From Actinomadura physcomitrii (GTDB lineage Bacteria > Actinomycetota > Actinomycetes > Streptosporangiales > Streptosporangiaceae): a DNA stretch of 64,000 nucleotides. Under the pieces are notes generated by a model, which searched no databases, had not been told where the DNA came from, and saw nothing but the letters and a program-made list of their open reading frames with translations. The DNA lies in contig NZ_WBMS02000039.1 in the NCBI RefSeq assembly GCF_008923205.2, positions 35,686 to 99,685 on the forward strand, read 5' to 3'. This document shows, one piece after another, positions 16,138 through 24,907 of the stretch (position 1 is the stretch's first letter; the number at the start of each line of letters is the position of its first letter). The position numbers were made by a program, and so were the translations under genes.

Positions 16138-17502
16138 ATGGCCGAGCGCACGCACCTGCACGACCCCGACGCGACCGCCTTCTCCACGTCCGCCGCCCTC
16201 TTCGAAATGGGAGGCGCCGCCATGGCAGGCGCCGTCCCCCGGCCCGCACCGTCCGAGGCGCCGCGTCCCGAGGCTGGCGCGCCGCGGCTTCCCGCGCGGT
16301 CCGGGTTCTGGGCCTCGCTCGCGCCGCTGGAGCAGGCCGGGTTCCTCGCCGCCGCGCACGACGTCGAGTACGCGCTCGGCGAGGTGCTGTGGCGCGAGGG
16401 CGACACCGCCGACCACCTCCTCGTGATCCGCTCCGGCGCGGTGCGCATCAGCGCCGACCGGGACGGCGGCGAGCGGATCGTCGCGTTCCGCGGCCCCGGC
16501 GACATCATCGGCGAGCGCGCCGCGCTGCTGCTGCGGCGCCGGTCGGCGACCGTCGTCGCGGTCGACACCGTCCGCGCGCTGCGGATGTCCACCCAGGAGT
16601 TCGCCGCGTACCTGACCGCGCACACACGGGTGGTCGCCCTGGTGGAGAAGGAGGTGTACGACCGCCTCACCGAGCGCGTGTTCCCGCCGCAGGAGCACGC
16701 CCGCACCACCGCGGCCCCGCTCGACCCCTACACCGGGACGAGCGCCTACGCCGCCATCACCGCCTACGACGACGGAGTCCTGTCCCCCTACGCCGCGCGC
16801 GCGGCGGAGCCCCCACTGCGGCTAACCCCGTCCTATGCGCAGACCACGCCGCCCACGCGGACCAGGGCCATTCCCGAGGGCGTGTACGCCACCGCCCTCA
16901 AGGAGCCCCCGGCGCGGCGGCCGTGGACGGGCCACATGTGCTCCATCATGTTCGTCGACATAGCGTCCTTCAGCGCGCCCTACCGCACCGACAAGGACCG
17001 GCTCGAAATCCGCAGGATCATGTACGAGCTGCTGTGGGAGGCGTTCGCGGAGGCCGGCGTCCCGTGGGACGAGTGCCACCGCGAGGACCGCGGCGACGGC
17101 GCCCTCATCGTCGTCCCGCCCGAGACCCCGGCCGCCGCGGTCGAGCCGGTCGTGGCGCGGCTCGCCGCGTCCCTGCACCGCCACAACCGGACCGCGGACG
17201 AGGCCGTCCGCATCCAGCTGCGGGTCGCGCTGCACGTCGGGCCGGTGACCGCCGACCCGCAGGGCGTGTCCGGCTCGTCGGTGATCCACGCGGCCCGGCT
17301 GCTGGACGCCCGGCCGGTCCGGCAGCGCCTCGCCGAGTCCCGCGCCGACCTGGCCTTCGTCGCGTCCGCGTTCCTGTACGAGACGGTGCTCGCGCACGCG
17401 CCCGGCCACGACGCCGCCCGCTACGCGCCGTTCACGTGCCGGGTGAAGGAGTCGCGGCTCAAGGGCTGGATCCGGGTGGCGGACGGCGGGCACGCCGGCT
17501 GA
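16138..17502 (+). CDS. Cyclic-nucleotide-binding domain fused to a class III cyclase-like domain
   Basis: 454 residues from ATG 16138 (two GTG codons just upstream are alternatives). A cNMP-binding domain spans about 55-170 (YALGEVLWREGDTADHLLVIRSGAVRIS, GDIIGERAALL, RRSATVVAVDTVRALRMS). A proline-rich linker follows, then a class III nucleotidyl-cyclase-like domain (about 265-440): SIMFVDIASFS carries the first metal Asp, DRGDGALIVVPP the second, VIHAARLLDA the Arg region. The Asn usually found before AAR and the adenine-selecting Lys are not conserved, so cyclase activity is doubtful. It may sense nucleotide through the first domain and act as a regulator. Confidence 0.8.
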   Translation: MAERTHLHDPDATAFSTSAALFEMGGAAMAGAVPRPAPSEAPRPEAGAPRLPARSGFWASLAPLEQAGFLAAAHDVEYALGEVLWREGDTADHLLVIRSGAVRISADRDGGERIVAFRGPGDIIGERAALLLRRRSATVVAVDTVRALRMSTQEFAAYLTAHTRVVALVEKEVYDRLTERVFPPQEHARTTAAPLDPYTGTSAYAAITAYDDGVLSPYAARAAEPPLRLTPSYAQTTPPTRTRAIPEGVYATALKEPPARRPWTGHMCSIMFVDIASFSAPYRTDKDRLEIRRIMYELLWEAFAEAGVPWDECHREDRGDGALIVVPPETPAAAVEPVVARLAASLHRHNRTADEAVRIQLRVALHVGPVTADPQGVSGSSVIHAARLLDARPVRQRLAESRADLAFVASAFLYETVLAHAPGHDAARYAPFTCRVKESRLKGWIRVADGGHAG

Positions 17503-17535
17503 CCGGCCGGGCGGTGGCCGCCGCGGCGCGGCCGG

Positions 17536-18879
17536 TCACGACTCGCGCGGGAGCCGCAGGACGAACCGGGCGCCGCGGTCGCTGTCCTCGACCTTCAGCG
17601 TGCCGTCGTGCGCCTTGGCGACCTCGCGGGCGATCGGGAGGCCGAGGCCGGTGCCGTTGGCGTCGCGGGCCTTGCCGTCCTTGAGCCGCGCGAACCGCTG
17701 GAAGACCACCTCGCGGTCCTCCGCCGCGATGCCGGCGCCGTCGTCCAGCACCTCCAGCACGGCGACGCCGCCGTCGTCGCGGACGGTGATGTCGACCTGC
17801 GACTCGGCGTGCCGCTCGGCGTTGTCCAGCAGGTTCGTGAACAGCCGGACCAGCCGCAGCCGGTCGCCGCGCACCTGCACGCCCTCCTGCAGGTGCGGGA
17901 CGATCCGCTTGCTGCGGTCCGACCGGGCCAGCTCGATGGTGACCATGGCGGCGAGGTCGATCGTCTCGGAGTCCTGCCAGGCGCCCGCGTCCAGCCGGGC
18001 GAGCTGCAGCAGGTCCGTGACGATCGCCTGCAGCCGGTCGAGGGTCTGCAGGACGGTCCGGGCGGTGCGGGGCCAGTCGGTGTCGTCGGCGTACAGCAGC
18101 GCCTCCTCCAGCTGTGTGCGCGCGGCGGCGATCGGGCTGCGCAGGTCGTGCGAGGCGTCGGAGGTGAAGCCGCGCTGCCGGGCGAGCGCCGCGTCCAGCC
18201 GGTCGAGAGTCGCGTTGACGGCCTCGGCGAGCATCCTGATCTCGTCCCGGTTCTCCGGCACGGTGACCCGGCGGCCCGACTTGCTCGCGGTGATCTCGGT
18301 CAGCTCGCGGCGGATCTCGTCGACGGGCGCGAGGGTGCGGTCGACGGTCCGCCATGTCCGCAGGCACACCATCAGCACCAGCAGCAGGCCCGCGCTGATC
18401 ACGAAGGTGAGCAGGCCGCCGCTGACGAACCACGGCACCTCCGGCGCGGCCGCGTAGACCCGCCACTCCCCGGACGGCAGCCGGACCGTGAACTCGATCA
18501 CCCAGTGGCAGCCGTGCAGGCCGCCCGGCGGGCAGAGCACCTGGGCGTTCCTGAACCCGGTCGCGGCACCGGGCCGGAACGTGGCCATCGGCGGGCCGCT
18601 CACCCGCCCCGGCGTCCCGGCGATCACGTTGTTCCGCGCGTCCAGCACCTGGACGGCGACGCCGTGCGGCGCGCCGACGGCGCCGCGCACCGGGCGGCGC
18701 CGCACGTCCTCGGCGACCTTCATCCCGGCCGACACCGCCCGGCCGCGCTCGTACTCGACGACGCGCCCGCGCACCCCGAGGACGATCAGGGCGATGAGCA
18801 CGGCGCAGATGAGGGCGGCGACCGTCCCGGCAATCACGGTCATCCGCACCCGTATGGACCATGTGCGCCGTCCGTACAC
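17536..18879 (-). CDS. Orphan sensor histidine kinase
   Basis: 447 residues from GTG 18879, chosen for the GGGAGGT site 6 bases upstream. Two membrane helices (about 13-36 and 150-172) flank an extracytoplasmic domain containing three Cys (VLCPPGGLHGCHW and, at the membrane, MVCLRTW). A HAMP region, DHp with phospho-acceptor His in SDASHDLRSPI, N-box NLLDNAERH, G1 DDGAGI and G2 GTGLGLPI follow. All kinase motifs are intact. No response regulator lies on either side, so the partner is elsewhere or was lost. Confidence 0.93.
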   Translation of the reverse strand: MYGRRTWSIRVRMTVIAGTVAALICAVLIALIVLGVRGRVVEYERGRAVSAGMKVAEDVRRRPVRGAVGAPHGVAVQVLDARNNVIAGTPGRVSGPPMATFRPGAATGFRNAQVLCPPGGLHGCHWVIEFTVRLPSGEWRVYAAAPEVPWFVSGGLLTFVISAGLLLVLMVCLRTWRTVDRTLAPVDEIRRELTEITASKSGRRVTVPENRDEIRMLAEAVNATLDRLDAALARQRGFTSDASHDLRSPIAAARTQLEEALLYADDTDWPRTARTVLQTLDRLQAIVTDLLQLARLDAGAWQDSETIDLAAMVTIELARSDRSKRIVPHLQEGVQVRGDRLRLVRLFTNLLDNAERHAESQVDITVRDDGGVAVLEVLDDGAGIAAEDREVVFQRFARLKDGKARDANGTGLGLPIAREVAKAHDGTLKVEDSDRGARFVLRLPRES

Positions 18880-19026
18880 CCGACCTCCCGCAGGTGAGGT
18901 AATCACCCGCAGGACCGGGTTCAGTCCTCGCGACGGGTGCCCGGCGCCCAAGAGAGGCCAAAGAAATGGTTGCCCATGACCGGCCGCTGACCTGCGATGA
19001 CACCGCTTTCACCTGCCGAGCCGAGA

Positions 19027-19183
19027 CCTCCAGCCCTGCCTCGACCGGCGAGCGCCCCTGGACCTGCTGGAAGAACGCGCTGAAGTACACGATCGCCCCG
19101 ACGAACGATTCTGCGCGCATGCCATCAGCGTGCGTCCCGAGTCGGCCAGAAGTCCAAGAGCTGAATGCTCTCGCTGTTAGCAT
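19027..19183 (-). pseudogene. Fragment of an EmrB/QacA-type (DHA2) MFS transporter
   Basis: In the frame from ATG 19183, about 33 residues read FVGAIVYFSAFFQQVQGRSPVEAG-like sequence, the typical mid-protein helix and loop of DHA2 drug/proton antiporters. It diverges from the LysR gene, the usual layout of a regulator and its efflux pump. All other transporter parts are absent; the frame then runs into unrelated sequence. Confidence 0.6.
19165..19183. promoter_or_regulatory. Candidate LysR-type box
   Basis: ATGCT-N9-AGCAT, a 5-bp-arm dyad, lies 8 bp before the LysR start and at the end of the decayed divergent transporter. Dyads of this size in such divergent promoters commonly bind the LysR protein itself. 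Inferred only. Confidence 0.35.
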
Positions 19184-19191
19184 CCCCGGTT

Positions 19192-20091
19192 ATGGAGCTG
19201 CGCCAGCTGGAGTACTTCGTGGCGGTCACCGAGGAGGCGAGCTTCACCAAGGCCGCCGCGAAGCTGCACGTCGCGCAGCCCGGCGTCAGCGCGCAGATCC
19301 GCCAGCTCGAACGCGAGCTCGGGCAGCCGCTGCTCGACCGCTCCGGGCGGACCGTCCGGCTGACCGAGGTCGGCGCCGCCGTCCTGCCCTACGCGCGGGC
19401 CGCGCTCGCCGCCGTCGAGGGCGCCAGGCTGTCTGTGGACGAGCTGACCGGCCTGCTGCGCGGCCATGTCACCATCGGCACCATCGACTGGATCGCCTCC
19501 CTCGACCTGCCGGGGCTGCTCGCCGGGTTCCACCGCGACCACCCGAACGTGGAGATCACCGTCGTCCAGGACGAGTCGGCGTCGCTCGCCGAGGCGCTGC
19601 TCGCCGGGCGCACCGACCTCGCCTTCCTCAGCCTCGGCGCCGAGCCGCCGCCGGGGATCGCCGTCCAGCCCGTCATCGAGCAGGAGCTGTTCGCCTCGAT
19701 GGCCCGCGACCACCCGCTGGCCGGCCGCTCGTCGATCACCCTGCGCGCGCTCGCCGAGCAGGACCTCGTCAGCCTGCCGAAGGGCACCGGGCTGCGGGCC
19801 GTCCTGGACGAGGCGTGCGCGGCCGCCGGCCTGCGCCCGCGGATCGCGTTCGAGGCCGGCGAGCCGCCCGTCCTCGCCCAGCTCGCCGCGCACGGGCTGG
19901 GCGTGGCGGTCCTGCCGGAGTCCGCCACCGCGATCCGGGCGGACGAGCTGGCGTCGATGCCGATCGTCCGGCCCCGGCTGCGCGGCCGGATCGCGCTGGC
20001 GTGGCGGGCGGAGGGGCCGCGCGGCCCGGCGGCGCGGGCGCTGATCGCCCGCGCCCGCGCGGCGCTGCCCTCACTGGGTCAGGCGTCTTAA
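19192..20091 (+). CDS. LysR-family transcriptional regulator
   Basis: 299 residues from ATG 19192. Winged HTH at 1-60 (MELRQLEYFVAVTEEASFTKAA, AQPGVSAQIRQLERELG). The effector domain follows (about 90-290), with RGHVTIGTIDW opening it and LAAHGLGVAVLPES near the end. An in-frame start at 19165 is less likely because family members begin at MELRQLEYF. Its former target was probably the divergent MFS pump, now only a fragment. The 3' end overlaps the convergent glycerophosphodiesterase by 4 bp. Confidence 0.93.
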   Translation: MELRQLEYFVAVTEEASFTKAAAKLHVAQPGVSAQIRQLERELGQPLLDRSGRTVRLTEVGAAVLPYARAALAAVEGARLSVDELTGLLRGHVTIGTIDWIASLDLPGLLAGFHRDHPNVEITVVQDESASLAEALLAGRTDLAFLSLGAEPPPGIAVQPVIEQELFASMARDHPLAGRSSITLRALAEQDLVSLPKGTGLRAVLDEACAAAGLRPRIAFEAGEPPVLAQLAAHGLGVAVLPESATAIRADELASMPIVRPRLRGRIALAWRAEGPRGPAARALIARARAALPSLGQAS

Positions 20092-21044
20092 GCGCTCGCC
20101 TTCAGGACGGTGTAGAGGACGTCGGGTTTGTTGGTGATGATCCCGTCGACTCCGAGGTCGACCGCCTTGGCCATCTTCGTCTTGTTGTTGACCGTCCAGG
20201 TGAGCAGCCCCAGGTGCGCGGCGTGCACCTGCTTCACGTAGGTCTTCGTCAGGTCGCCGTAGGCCGGGTGTACCAGGTCCGCGTACGCCTTGACCTTCTT
20301 CAGGTCCTTCGCTTTCGGCATTCCGAGCAGGCCCGTCGGGACGCCGGGCAGATCCTTGTGGAACCGCTTCACCGACCCCCAGTCGAACGACTGCACGATC
20401 AGCCGGCTCCGCGCCGGCGCGCCCTTCGCGCCGAGCCAGTACGGCCGGTGCCGCTCGAGCGCCGCGGCGACCCGTCCCTCGATCCCCGGGTACAGCGCGG
20501 GGTTCTTCAGCTCCAGCAGCATGCCGGCGCCGGTGCCGCCCATCGCCGTGAGCACCTCGTCCAGCGTCGGGACGCGCTCGCCCTTGTACTTCTTCGCGTG
20601 CCAGGACCCCGCGTCCAGCCGCTTGATCTGCTTGAGCGTGAGCTGGGAGACCTTCCAGGGCTTCAGCTGCGGGTAGACGTGCTCGACATTCGTCGTCCTG
20701 GCCAGGGTGGTGTCGTGCATGATGACCAGCTTGTGGTCCTTCGTCTGCTGGACGTCGAGCTCGAACATGTCCGCGTGCCGGGACCTCGCGAGCCTGAACG
20801 ACGCGAGGGTGTTCTCCGGCGCGTACGCCGACGCGCCGCGGTGCCCGACGTCGAGGATCGCGGGCGCCGCCGCCTGCCGCACGGCGAGCGGGACGTACGG
20901 GACGAGCGGGCCGGGGGACGGGATCAGGGGGCGCGGGCCGGCGGCGGCCGCCGGCTGCGGGCCGGCGGTGGCCGCCGTCGCGGGACCGGTGCTCACGGCC
21001 ACGGTCAGGACGGCGGTGAGGGCGAGACCATGCCGACGGGACAT
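20088..21044 (-). CDS. Secreted glycerophosphodiester phosphodiesterase
   Basis: 318 residues from ATG 21044 with GAGAGG upstream. Signal peptide at about 1-27 (ALTAVLTVAVSTGPATAA). The GDPD TIM barrel has HRGASAYAPENTLASF (catalytic His/Arg and Glu-Asn), ELDVQQTKDHKLVIMHD (metal Glu/Asp and second catalytic His) and LELKNP (Glu). It ends with LGVDGIITNKPD, typical of the family. It hydrolyses glycerophosphodiesters to glycerol-3-phosphate and an alcohol outside the membrane, for phosphate or carbon salvage. Confidence 0.95.
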   Translation of the reverse strand: MSRRHGLALTAVLTVAVSTGPATAATAGPQPAAAAGPRPLIPSPGPLVPYVPLAVRQAAAPAILDVGHRGASAYAPENTLASFRLARSRHADMFELDVQQTKDHKLVIMHDTTLARTTNVEHVYPQLKPWKVSQLTLKQIKRLDAGSWHAKKYKGERVPTLDEVLTAMGGTGAGMLLELKNPALYPGIEGRVAAALERHRPYWLGAKGAPARSRLIVQSFDWGSVKRFHKDLPGVPTGLLGMPKAKDLKKVKAYADLVHPAYGDLTKTYVKQVHAAHLGLLTWTVNNKTKMAKAVDLGVDGIITNKPDVLYTVLKASA

Positions 21045-21199
21045 TGTCACCTCTCGAGGGCGGGGGGTTGCCTGCCTCGACCCTCGATTCGGCCGGTGAC
21101 ACCCGGGTTACGAGTCCATAGCAGACCATGTACACAGGGTGACATTACGCATTCGGAGCGTACGTCACGCGCCGGACACAGTTTCTTCCCCGGAACGAC

Positions 21200-22930
21200 T
21201 CATCCGTCCTCTTGCGGCGCTTCCTTCGCCCGCCCGTTTGTAACCCGTTTCGCGCTCTTCGCCGCCTTTGTCAGCACCAGCGCGCCGAGCAGCACCCGCC
21301 GCCCGCGCCGCAGCGGACGCGGGAACCGGACGCGCCGCACCCCCTCCGCGTCCGGCGCCGGCGCCGGACCCGGCACCACCGGCCCCCGCGTCGACTCCGG
21401 CGACTTCGGCGCGCCCAGCCGGGTCGGGCGGCTGCGCCCCCGCAGCGTCACCGACCTGCCGAACTCCCACTCGTCCGACTCCGCCAGATGCGCCAGCTCC
21501 AGCACCGTCCCCGACGCCAGCACCCGCCCCGGCGAGGTCTTCGCCAGATCGCTCAGCCGCGCCGCCTCGTTCACCGGATCGCCGATCACCGTGTACTCGA
21601 ACCGCTGCTCCGCGCCGATGTAGCCGGCCACCACCGGGCCCGCCGACACGCCGATCCCCGCGTCCAGCATCGGCACCTCCGCCCGCAGCCGCACCGCCAG
21701 CTCCCGCGCCGCGCCGAGCGCCCCGCCCGCCGAGTCCTCCAGCTCCGTCGGCGCACCGAAGATCGCCAGCGCCGCGTCCCCCTCGAACTTGTTGATCCAC
21801 CCGCCGTGCCGCGCCACCACCGCCACCACCACGCCGAAGAACCGGTTCAGCAGCCCCACCACCTCGTCCGGGCCCCGCGTGTCCGCCAGCCGCGTCGACC
21901 CCGTCAGGTCGACGAACAGCACCGCCACCTCGCGCGTCTCGCCGCCCAGCTCGATGTCGCCGCGCTCCAGCGCCAGCCCCGCGACCTCCTCGCCGACGTG
22001 CCGGCCGAACAGGTCACGCAGCCGCTCGTTCTCCCGCAGCCCCGCCACCATGTGGTTGAAGCCCGCCTGCAGCTGCCCGACCTCGCTCGCGTCGTACACC
22101 GCCACCTCGGCGCCGAGGTCCCCCCGCTCCACCTGCGCCATCCCCGTCCGGACGGACTTGATCGGGTCCGCGATCGCCCGCGTCGCCATGTACGTCACGT
22201 ACACCCCGACCGCCAGCGCCGCGCCGCCCAGCCCCAGGATCGTGATCGCGAGCTGGGTGACGTCGATGTCCGGCGCCGCGAGCGCCGCCACCGCCACGCA
22301 GATCAGCCCGAACACCGGGATCGCCGTCCCGAGCGCCCACGCGAGCATCACCCGTGTCGTCACGCCCGGCAGCCGGAACCGGCGCGGCCGCTCCGCCGCC
22401 AGCACCAGCGCCGCCGCCGGACGCAGCAGCCGCTCCGACAGCAGGTACACGATCGTGCAGGTCGTCGCCGCGCCGAGCAGGCACGTCAGGCCCGTCTTCA
22501 CCGCGAGCCGGCCCGTGAACAGCACCACGTCCAGCCCCGCCCAGCCCGCCGCGCCGACCCCCCACAGCGCGCCGACCAGGAACGTCAGCCGCAGCGGCCC
22601 CAGCAGGACCGCCCGCCCCTGCACCCGGTCCGGCATCCCGCCGCCGCGCACCAGGCTCACCACCGGACGCCACAGCCACAGCCCCGCGAGCAGCGCGATC
22701 GGCCCCGCCACCACCGGATACCCGAAGAACGCGACCGCGTTCACCAGATGCACGTGCTCGGGATCGCGCAGCGGCGGGTCCGGCACCACGAACGTCGCGA
22801 ACAGCAGCACCACCAGACCGCCGACGATGTTCGCGACCACCACCACGACCGCGAGCACCCACCGGACCCGCACCTCGAGCATCGTCCGGGGCACCCCGGG
22901 GAGAAGTCCGCGCGCCACCGTCCTGGCCAC
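21200..22930 (-). CDS. Membrane-bound class III adenylyl cyclase with HAMP domain
   Basis: 576 residues. Six hydrophobic helices (about 22-265) lead to a HAMP domain (ATRAIADPIKSVRTGMAQVERGDL) and a class III cyclase domain (about 335-500). Metal Asp in LFVDLTGST and EGDAALAIFG, Lys in INKFEGD, and the Asn/Arg pair in VIGDPVNEAARLSDL are all present, so an active ATP cyclase is expected. The architecture matches mycobacterial Rv1318c-Rv1320c cyclases. The C-terminal 75 residues are proline- and arginine-rich with no known domain. Confidence 0.95.
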   Translation of the reverse strand: MARTVARGLLPGVPRTMLEVRVRWVLAVVVVVANIVGGLVVLLFATFVVPDPPLRDPEHVHLVNAVAFFGYPVVAGPIALLAGLWLWRPVVSLVRGGGMPDRVQGRAVLLGPLRLTFLVGALWGVGAAGWAGLDVVLFTGRLAVKTGLTCLLGAATTCTIVYLLSERLLRPAAALVLAAERPRRFRLPGVTTRVMLAWALGTAIPVFGLICVAVAALAAPDIDVTQLAITILGLGGAALAVGVYVTYMATRAIADPIKSVRTGMAQVERGDLGAEVAVYDASEVGQLQAGFNHMVAGLRENERLRDLFGRHVGEEVAGLALERGDIELGGETREVAVLFVDLTGSTRLADTRGPDEVVGLLNRFFGVVVAVVARHGGWINKFEGDAALAIFGAPTELEDSAGGALGAARELAVRLRAEVPMLDAGIGVSAGPVVAGYIGAEQRFEYTVIGDPVNEAARLSDLAKTSPGRVLASGTVLELAHLAESDEWEFGRSVTLRGRSRPTRLGAPKSPESTRGPVVPGPAPAPDAEGVRRVRFPRPLRRGRRVLLGALVLTKAAKSAKRVTNGRAKEAPQEDG

Positions 22931-22971
22931 CTGTGCGCCTCCGTCCCCGAGGGTCCACGGAAATCATCGCA

Positions 22972-24393
22972 CTAGGCGGTGGTGCTCTCCTCGGCGATCG
23001 CGGCGTCCGCCGGCGCCCGCCGCTGCGAGCTCCGCCACACCAGCGGCCAGCCCGCGAGGACCAGCACGAACCAGCCCGCCATCACGTACAGCGCGACCCG
23101 CGTGTCCGCCTCCCACGCGATCGTCACCGTGACGAACGCGAAGAAGGCCAGCACCAGCCAGTTCGTGTAGGGCGCCCACGGCATCCGGTACGGCGCCCTC
23201 GGCAGCAGACCCGCCGCCGCCTTGCGCCGGTACGCCATGTGCGCCACCAGGATGACGCTCCACACCAGGATCGCGCCACCCGTCGACACCGACGTGATGT
23301 ACTCGAACGCCTTGTCCGGCACGACCGCGTTCACCACCACCCCGACGCCCATGACCAGCGCCGAGATGACGACGGTGAGCACCGGCACGCCGCGCCCGTT
23401 CAACGCCCCGAGGACCCGCGGCCCGTCCCCGTTGACCCCGGCCGTCCGCAGCATCCGCGACGTCGAGTACAGCCCGCCCGCGTTGCACGACGACAGCGCC
23501 GCCGTCAGCACCACGAAGTTGACGATGTCCGCACCGCCCGGAATGCCGATCTTGTCGAACGCCAGCACGAACGGGCTCGCCCCGCCCCTGAACGCCGTCC
23601 ACGGCACCACCGCCATGATCACCAGCAGCGACACCAGGTAGAACAGCGCGAACCGCACCGGCAGCGCGTTGATCGCCCGCGGGATGTTCTTCTCCGGCTC
23701 CTTCGCCTCACTGGCCGTCACCCCGACCAGCTCGACGCCCAGGTAGGCGAACATCACCATCTGCAGCGTCATCAGCGTCGGGCTGAACCCCTCGGGGAAG
23801 AACCCGCCGTGATCCCACAGGTTGCCCACGCTCGCCGTCCGCCCGGCGTCGCTGAACCCGAAGGCCAGCACCCCGATCCCCACCAGGATCATCATCACGA
23901 TCGCCGCGACCTTGATCATCGCGAACCAGAACTCCAGCTCCCCGAAGAGCTTCACGGAGATCAGGTTGACCACGAACAGCACGACCAGCGCCACCAGCGC
24001 CGTCTGCCACTGCTCGACCCCCGGGAACCACTTCTGCACGTACTTCCCGGCGGCCGTCAGCTCGGCCATCCCCGTCGTCACCCAGATGATCCAGTACGTC
24101 CACGTCGTGGCGTACCCCCAGAACGGGCCCAGGAACTCACGGGCGTACCCGGCGAAACCCCCCTCCGCGTGCCGGTAGGTGAGCAGCTCACCGAGCGCCC
24201 TCATGACGAAGAACAGCATCAACCCCGCGACGGCGTACGTCAGCACGAGACTCGGGCCGGCCTTGGCGATGTTCTCCCCGGCCCCGAGGAACAGCCCCGT
24301 GCCGATGGTGCCGCCGATGGCCAGCATCTGGATCTGGCGGGTTCCAAGCCCGCGCTGATAGCCGTCCGCTTGGTCTGGGAGCTTTGCGACCAC
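22972..24393 (-). CDS. APC-family amino-acid permease
   Basis: 473 residues with about 12 membrane helices. The first helix carries the AAT-type signature (LGTRQIQMLAIGGTIGTGLFLGAG) and helix 3 the segment YRHAEGGFAGYAREFLGP. VELVGVTASEAKEPEKNIPRAI between helices 6 and 7 is diagnostic of the amino-acid transporter (AAT) branch: proton symporters for Asn, GABA, Phe or D-Ser/D-Ala. Substrate cannot be narrowed from sequence. It starts at GTG 24393. The 265 bp between it and the tRNA genes hold no gene that I can see. Confidence 0.93.
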   Translation of the reverse strand: MVAKLPDQADGYQRGLGTRQIQMLAIGGTIGTGLFLGAGENIAKAGPSLVLTYAVAGLMLFFVMRALGELLTYRHAEGGFAGYAREFLGPFWGYATTWTYWIIWVTTGMAELTAAGKYVQKWFPGVEQWQTALVALVVLFVVNLISVKLFGELEFWFAMIKVAAIVMMILVGIGVLAFGFSDAGRTASVGNLWDHGGFFPEGFSPTLMTLQMVMFAYLGVELVGVTASEAKEPEKNIPRAINALPVRFALFYLVSLLVIMAVVPWTAFRGGASPFVLAFDKIGIPGGADIVNFVVLTAALSSCNAGGLYSTSRMLRTAGVNGDGPRVLGALNGRGVPVLTVVISALVMGVGVVVNAVVPDKAFEYITSVSTGGAILVWSVILVAHMAYRRKAAAGLLPRAPYRMPWAPYTNWLVLAFFAFVTVTIAWEADTRVALYVMAGWFVLVLAGWPLVWRSSQRRAPADAAIAEESTTA

Positions 24394-24658
24394 GCGTTAT
24401 TTCCAGCCTCTCACGTCTACGGCCGCCCCTCCCGGAACGGCTCTGGCCTGGCCAGACTAGGAACCATCCCCCCGAACGCGAAACACACCCCCGCATCCGG
24501 CCGATGACGCTCCGTATCCCCCCGTCCTCCCCCGTCCCGCCCGCGGTTAACGAGTTGGCGCCGCCCTCGGGAGTCGCGTATGCTCTCGGACGTCGCCAAA
24601 GACCGGCAGCCCGCCGGTGAGGCCACCGCCCCGAAGCCGCTAAGCTCGAGGCAAGCAA

Positions 24659-24733
24659 GGTCCTGTGGAGCAGTTAGGAGTGCTCGCCACCCTGTCAAGG
24701 TGGAGGCCGCGGGTTCAAATCCCGTCAGGACCG
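24659..24733 (+). tRNA. tRNA-Asp (anticodon GTC)
   Basis: Acceptor GGTCCTG pairs with CAGGACC, discriminator G. D-arm GAGC/GCTC, anticodon stem CCACC/GGTGG with loop CTGTCAA, T-arm GCGGG-TTCAAAT-CCCGT. CCA is not encoded. Confidence 0.96.
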
Positions 24734-24756
24734 CCAGACGCGCCGACGCGCGTCCT

Positions 24757-24830
24757 GGGCAGGTAGCTCAGTCGGTACGAGCGTCCGCCTGAAAAGCGGA
24801 AGGTCGGCGGTTCGACCCCGCCCCTGCCCA
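24757..24830 (+). tRNA. tRNA-Phe (anticodon GAA)
   Basis: Acceptor GGGCAGG pairs with CCTGCCC, discriminator A. D-arm GCTC/GAGC, anticodon stem TCCGC/GCGGA with loop CTGAAAA, T-loop TTCGACC. It lies 23 bp after tRNA-Asp and is probably cotranscribed with it. Confidence 0.96.
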
Positions 24831-24846
24831 CACCTCGTGACCAGCG

Positions 24847-24882
24847 AAAACGCCCCGGAGCCAACAGGCCCGGGGCGTTTTT
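24847..24882 (+). terminator. Intrinsic terminator of the tRNA operon
   Basis: AAAACGCCCCGG (24847-24858) pairs with CCGGGGCGTTTT (24870-24881), a 12-bp stem ending in a T-run. It is placed 16 bp after tRNA-Phe. Confidence 0.9.
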
Positions 24883-24904
24883 GACGACAACGCTGACGAC
24901 AACG
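24882..24904. repeat. Direct repeat TGACGACAACG x2 next to the tRNA genes
   Basis: TGACGACAACG occurs at 24882-24892 and again at 24894-24904, right after the terminator and before an integrase remnant. It could be part of an old attachment site. No matching second copy was found elsewhere in the window by eye. Confidence 0.4.
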
Positions 24905-24907
24905 GCG

